DNA from: an uncultured Collinsella sp.
GTDB lineage: Bacteria; Actinomycetota; Coriobacteriia; Coriobacteriales; Coriobacteriaceae
Assembly (NCBI GenBank): GCA_900756725.1
Contig: CAAELJ010000147.1
Coordinates: forward strand, 1-6,909
Reading direction: 5' to 3'
Length of the DNA stretch: 6,909 nucleotides
Shown here one piece after another: positions 3,872-6,909 of this stretch (the stretch's first letter is position 1; the number at the start of each line of letters is the position of its first letter). The translations under genes were made by a program, and so were the position numbers. The notes under the pieces are model-generated. The model saw nothing but the letters and a program-made list of their open reading frames with translations, was not told the DNA's origin and did no database searches.

Positions 3872-6553
3872 ATGGCACAGACCACGACAGATACCGCCGC
3901 CAGCACCGTCTCCGGCGCCGGCGCCGCCAGCTCATTCTCGGGCGGCACGGGAACCGAAGCCGAGTTTGGCTCGCTCGGCGCGCTCTCCCCCACCTGGTGG
4001 GAGCCCGAGGATGGCAGTGAGCCCGAGCCATGGCTCACGCCCGACCAGGCCTTCGAGCGTTTCTTTGAATGGACGAGCGATCGCGGTATTGAACTGTGGG
4101 ATCACCAAGAAGAGGCCCTCATGGACCTGGCCGCCGGCGACCACGTCATTTTGGGCACACCGACCGGATCGGGCAAATCGCTCGTCGCGCTGGGCATGCT
4201 CTTTATGGGCATGGCACAGGGCAAGCGCTGCTATTACACGGCTCCTATCAAGGCTCTGGTCAGCGAGAAGTTCTTCGACCTGGTGCAGGTGCTCGGCCGC
4301 GATAACGTCGGCATTATCACCGGCGACACGCATATCAATACCAAGGCGCCCGTCATCTGCTGCACGGCCGAAATCCTCGCCAACGATGCACTGCGCGAGG
4401 GCGAGGACGCCGACGTGGGCTGCGTTACCATGGACGAGTTCCACTACTTTGCCGACCCCGACCGCGGCTGGGCCTGGCAGGTACCGCTGCTCACCCTGCC
4501 CCACACGCAGTTTATGCTCATGAGCGCCACTCTCGGTGATGTCACCGCCATCGCCGCCTCACTCGAGGAGCACACCGGCGCTACTTGCGACTTGGTTGTC
4601 GACGCCCCGCGTCCTGTTCCGCTGAGCTACGACTATGTGACGACCTCCCTCGAGGGCACGGTCGAGCTCGCCATGCGCCGCGGCGAGGCCCCGCTCTATA
4701 TCGTGCACTTTAGCCAGGATGCCGCCCTTGCGACGGCACAGTCGCTCGCCAATTTTGGCATCGCCAGCAAGGAGCAGCGCGAAGCCATCAAAGAAGCGGC
4801 AAAGGGGACGAGCTTCTCGACGGCCTTCGGCAAGATCCTCAAGCGCTTGCTCGGCTGCGGCGTCGGCGTGCACCATGCTGGCATGTTGCCGCGCTATCGT
4901 CTGCTGGTCGAGCGCTTGGCGCAGCAGGGCCTGCTGCCCGTCATCTGCGGTACCGACACGCTCGGCGTCGGCATCAACGTGCCCATCCACACCGTGGTCC
5001 TCACCGCGCTCACCAAGTTCGACGGCTACAAGATGCGTCGCCTGCGCGCCCGTGAGTTCCATCAGATTGCCGGTCGCGCCGGTCGCTCGGGCTTCGATAC
5101 CGAGGGAATGGTGATCGCCGAGGCACCCGAGCACGAGATCGAGAATGCCAAGCTTATGGCCAAGGCGGGCGACGACCCCAAAAAACTCCGCAAGATTAAA
5201 AAGAAGAAGGCCCCCGAGGGCTTTGTCACCTGGAACAAGCAGACCTTTGAGCGCCTGATCGAGACGCAGCCCGAGACACTCAAGCCGCGCCTGCGCATCA
5301 CACACTCCATGGTGATTAGCGTGGTCGAGCAGGGCGGCGATGCGCGAGCCCGCGTGCACGACCTCATCGAGACAAGCCTGCAAACGCCCGAGGAAAAGGC
5401 CAAGCTCGAGGTTCGCGCCGACGAAATCTTCGCCACGCTCATCGATTCCGGCGTCGTCGTGCGCACCGAGGTGCCGCCCGCACCCGACGCCCCGGCTGAC
5501 GCCGCACCAGGCATCGACTATGCGCTGACGGTCGATCTGCCCGAGGACTTCGCGCTCGATCAGCCGCTCTCGCCGTTCTTGCTTGCCGCATTGGAGCTGC
5601 TCGATCCCGAGAGCGAGACCTATACCATGGACCTGATCTCGATGGTCGAGGCAACGCTCGAGGATCCCAAGCAGGTGCTGCGCGCACAGGAGCGCGCCGC
5701 ACGCGATCGCGCTATGGCCGAGATGAAGGCCGACGGCATCGAATATGAGGAGCGCTTGGAGCGCATTCAGGACGTCACGTACGAAAAGCCGCTCGAGGAT
5801 TTGCTCGACGCCGCTTTTGACAAGTACTGCCAGGAAGTGCCCTGGGCCAACGACTACCAGCTCTCTCCCAAGAGCGTCCTGCGCGATATGCTGGAAAGCG
5901 CGAGCGATTTTAAGGGCTACATTCAAAAGCTCGGCATCGCCCGCTCCGAGGGTATTTTGCTGCGCTACCTGGCAGAGGCCTACCGTTCGCTCGACCGCAC
6001 CGTGCCCATCGAGAAACGCGACGAGCGCCTGCGCGACATTATCTCGTGGCTGGGCTTTGTGGTGCGCTCGGTGGACTCGAGCCTGGTGGACGAGTGGGAG
6101 AACGCCGGCAACCCGGCGGCCCTCGATGCCGCGCCGCCACAGGGCATTGACGAGGTCGTGGCGGACCGCCGCGGCTGCACGCTGTTGGTGCGCAATGCGC
6201 TCTTCCGCCGCGTGACCCTTGCCGCCCGCGAGCACGTTCGTAACCTGGGCGAGCTCGACGACGGCTGGGGCATGAGCGAAATTCGCTGGCAAAAGGCGCT
6301 CGATGCCTACCACGAGCAGCACGAGGAAATCCTCACCGACGGAGATGCCCGCAGCGCCGCGATGTTTTTCATCGACGAGTCCGACGAGAAGACCGCGCAC
6401 GTATGGCACGTGCACCAGATCTTTGCCGACGAGGATGGCGACCACGACTTTGGCATCATGGGCGATGTCGATCTGGACGCCACGCAAGACGGCGGCGAGG
6501 TCATCTTCAAAAACTACCGCGTTGGCTTTATCGAGGACCTGCTCGAGGACTAG
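3872..6553 (+). CDS. Ski2-like DEAD/DEAH RNA helicase with DUF3516 C-terminus
   Basis: The product has 893 residues. A low-complexity Ala/Ser/Gly/Thr N-terminus (1-35) precedes the helicase core. Motifs in order: WDHQ (76-79), Walker A TPTGSGKS (96-103), Ia APIKAL (124-129), CCTAEILAN (163-171), motif II DEFH (188-191), motif III SAT (218-220), VHHAGM (333-338), motif V GTDTLGVGINVP (360-371) and motif VI QIAGRAGRSG (398-407). The VHHAG and DEFH pattern is that of Ski2/Mtr4-type ATP-dependent 3'-5' helicases. From about 430 the protein follows the DUF3516 helicases of actinobacteria: GDDPKK, a Lys-rich stretch, PEGFVTW, QPLSPFLLAALELLDPES, GIEYEERLE, ELSPKSVLRDM-like residues and VDSSLVDEWE. 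These suggest an RNA-remodelling or RNA-decay role, not shown experimentally for this protein. All ATPase motifs are intact. The start has a modest GAGAG site 11 bases upstream. An intrinsic terminator follows the stop. Confidence 0.95.
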   Translation: MAQTTTDTAASTVSGAGAASSFSGGTGTEAEFGSLGALSPTWWEPEDGSEPEPWLTPDQAFERFFEWTSDRGIELWDHQEEALMDLAAGDHVILGTPTGSGKSLVALGMLFMGMAQGKRCYYTAPIKALVSEKFFDLVQVLGRDNVGIITGDTHINTKAPVICCTAEILANDALREGEDADVGCVTMDEFHYFADPDRGWAWQVPLLTLPHTQFMLMSATLGDVTAIAASLEEHTGATCDLVVDAPRPVPLSYDYVTTSLEGTVELAMRRGEAPLYIVHFSQDAALATAQSLANFGIASKEQREAIKEAAKGTSFSTAFGKILKRLLGCGVGVHHAGMLPRYRLLVERLAQQGLLPVICGTDTLGVGINVPIHTVVLTALTKFDGYKMRRLRAREFHQIAGRAGRSGFDTEGMVIAEAPEHEIENAKLMAKAGDDPKKLRKIKKKKAPEGFVTWNKQTFERLIETQPETLKPRLRITHSMVISVVEQGGDARARVHDLIETSLQTPEEKAKLEVRADEIFATLIDSGVVVRTEVPPAPDAPADAAPGIDYALTVDLPEDFALDQPLSPFLLAALELLDPESETYTMDLISMVEATLEDPKQVLRAQERAARDRAMAEMKADGIEYEERLERIQDVTYEKPLEDLLDAAFDKYCQEVPWANDYQLSPKSVLRDMLESASDFKGYIQKLGIARSEGILLRYLAEAYRSLDRTVPIEKRDERLRDIISWLGFVVRSVDSSLVDEWENAGNPAALDAAPPQGIDEVVADRRGCTLLVRNALFRRVTLAAREHVRNLGELDDGWGMSEIRWQKALDAYHEQHEEILTDGDARSAAMFFIDESDEKTAHVWHVHQIFADEDGDHDFGIMGDVDLDATQDGGEVIFKNYRVGFIEDLLED

Positions 6554-6574
6554 CCGAACATACTGGAGCGAAAC

Positions 6575-6614
6575 AAGCGGGGCCGTTGGCAATATCGCCA
6601 GCGGCCCCGCTTTT
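6575..6614 (+). terminator. Strong intrinsic terminator after the helicase gene
   Basis: Arms AAGCGGGGCCGTTGGC (6575-6590) and GCCAGCGGCCCCGCTT (6597-6612) pair over 16 positions around the 6-base loop AATATC. The only non-Watson-Crick pair is U6586 with G6601. Four T residues (6611-6614) follow, two of them part of the stem. On the minus strand the same structure has an A-C mismatch at that pair and is followed by TTGTTT, so it probably also ends the convergent DUF2130 gene, but best serves the helicase. Confidence 0.92.
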
Positions 6615-6631
6615 GCACTATCTGCTATGCC

Positions 6632-6909
6632 TTACTCGGCATCCTCGACCTCATACGAATCCGCCTCGGCTGGCTCATCGTTTGTCTCTGGCGCAGCCCC
6701 GCGTGCCTCGTCAAAGGCGGCCTTCATGGTCTTGTTGCCCCATGTGAGCTTGCGAATGGTAAGATCGTCGGCCTTCTTGTTGGCAAGGCGCAGATTGTTC
6801 TCGGAGGACAGCAACGCCTCCTTGGTTTTCTGCAGATGGCTAATCGTCTTGTCGATCTCATCGATTGCCGTTTGGAACTTGCGGCTCGCGATCTCGTAGT
6901 TGCGGCCGA
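6632..6909 (-). CDS. DUF2130 family protein, C-terminal end only
   Basis: The stop TAA is at 6632-6634 and the frame stays open to the right edge, giving 91 complete codons with the start outside the window. The visible residues begin GRNYEIASRKFQTAIDEIDK and run on through a probable coiled-coil helix to NNLRLANKKADDLTIRKLTW and GNKTMKAAFDEAR. This is the characteristic end of DUF2130 proteins, which usually finish with a pattern like LRLANxKxxDLTxxKLTxxNPTMKxxFEEL. An acidic tail of about 22 residues, rich in E, D, A and P, follows. DUF2130 proteins are generally coiled-coil proteins of unknown function; nothing here sets a role. A TTG at 6812-6814 could be read as a start, but continued family similarity upstream of it shows it is internal. 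The gene is convergent with the helicase and shares its terminator. Confidence 0.85.
   Translation of the reverse strand, partial: GRNYEIASRKFQTAIDEIDKTISHLQKTKEALLSSENNLRLANKKADDLTIRKLTWGNKTMKAAFDEARGAAPETNDEPAEADSYEVEDAE

Noticed and set aside
4559..6592. A 677-codon open frame on the minus strand, antisense to the helicase gene
   Set aside because: It lies opposite a clearly conserved helicase, has no domain I can recognise, and its composition (rich in A, L, V, G, H) is what GC-rich third positions produce on the opposite strand. It is a shadow frame.
6632..6814. A short 60-residue gene starting at the TTG at 6812-6814
   Set aside because: The frame continues upstream with sequence matching the same DUF2130 C-terminal domain, so this is the end of a longer gene cut by the window edge.

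Overview
The window reads as chromosomal DNA of a GC-rich actinobacterium. Two things point there: the coding bias toward G/C at third positions, and the 893-residue helicase, whose C-terminal region matches the DUF3516 family of actinobacterial helicases. Overall style and gene content suggest a gut Coriobacteriia member such as Collinsella. That placement is an inference from memory of related proteins; no database search was run.

Layout from left to right. (1) Positions 57-1675, minus strand: a two-gene operon with a 4-base ATGA overlap. The first gene is an XRE-type HTH regulator with an Ala-rich linker and two C-terminal membrane segments. The second is a membrane-anchored DUF4097-like beta-repeat protein with regularly spaced SGD turns. 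(2) Positions 1676-1942: a divergent intergenic region with candidate promoters and two short perfect palindromes. (3) Positions 1943-2815, plus: a class I SAM-dependent methyltransferase whose N-terminus and C-terminus both look like the eukaryotic Trm9/ALKBH8 tRNA wobble-uridine methyltransferases. (4) Positions 2934-3773, plus: a TrmB-like tRNA m7G46 methyltransferase with an altered target-site motif and a C-terminal extension. (5) Positions 3872-6553, plus: a Ski2-like DEAD/DEAH RNA helicase with a DUF3516 C-terminus. (6) Positions 6575-6614: a strong intrinsic terminator between convergent genes. (7) Positions 6632-6909, minus: the C-terminal end of a DUF2130-family protein that continues past the right edge.

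The left operon looks like an envelope-associated regulator and its partner, both predicted at the membrane. The three plus-strand genes share an RNA theme: two probable tRNA methyltransferases and an RNA helicase in the same direction, with gaps of about 118 and 98 bases. Whether they are one transcript is unclear, since each gap contains a promoter-like box and no clear terminator. I see no mobile element, CRISPR array, tRNA, rRNA or defence cassette. The points most worth following up are the Trm9-like bacterial methyltransferase beside trmB, and the replaced Asp/Trp in the TrmB motif.
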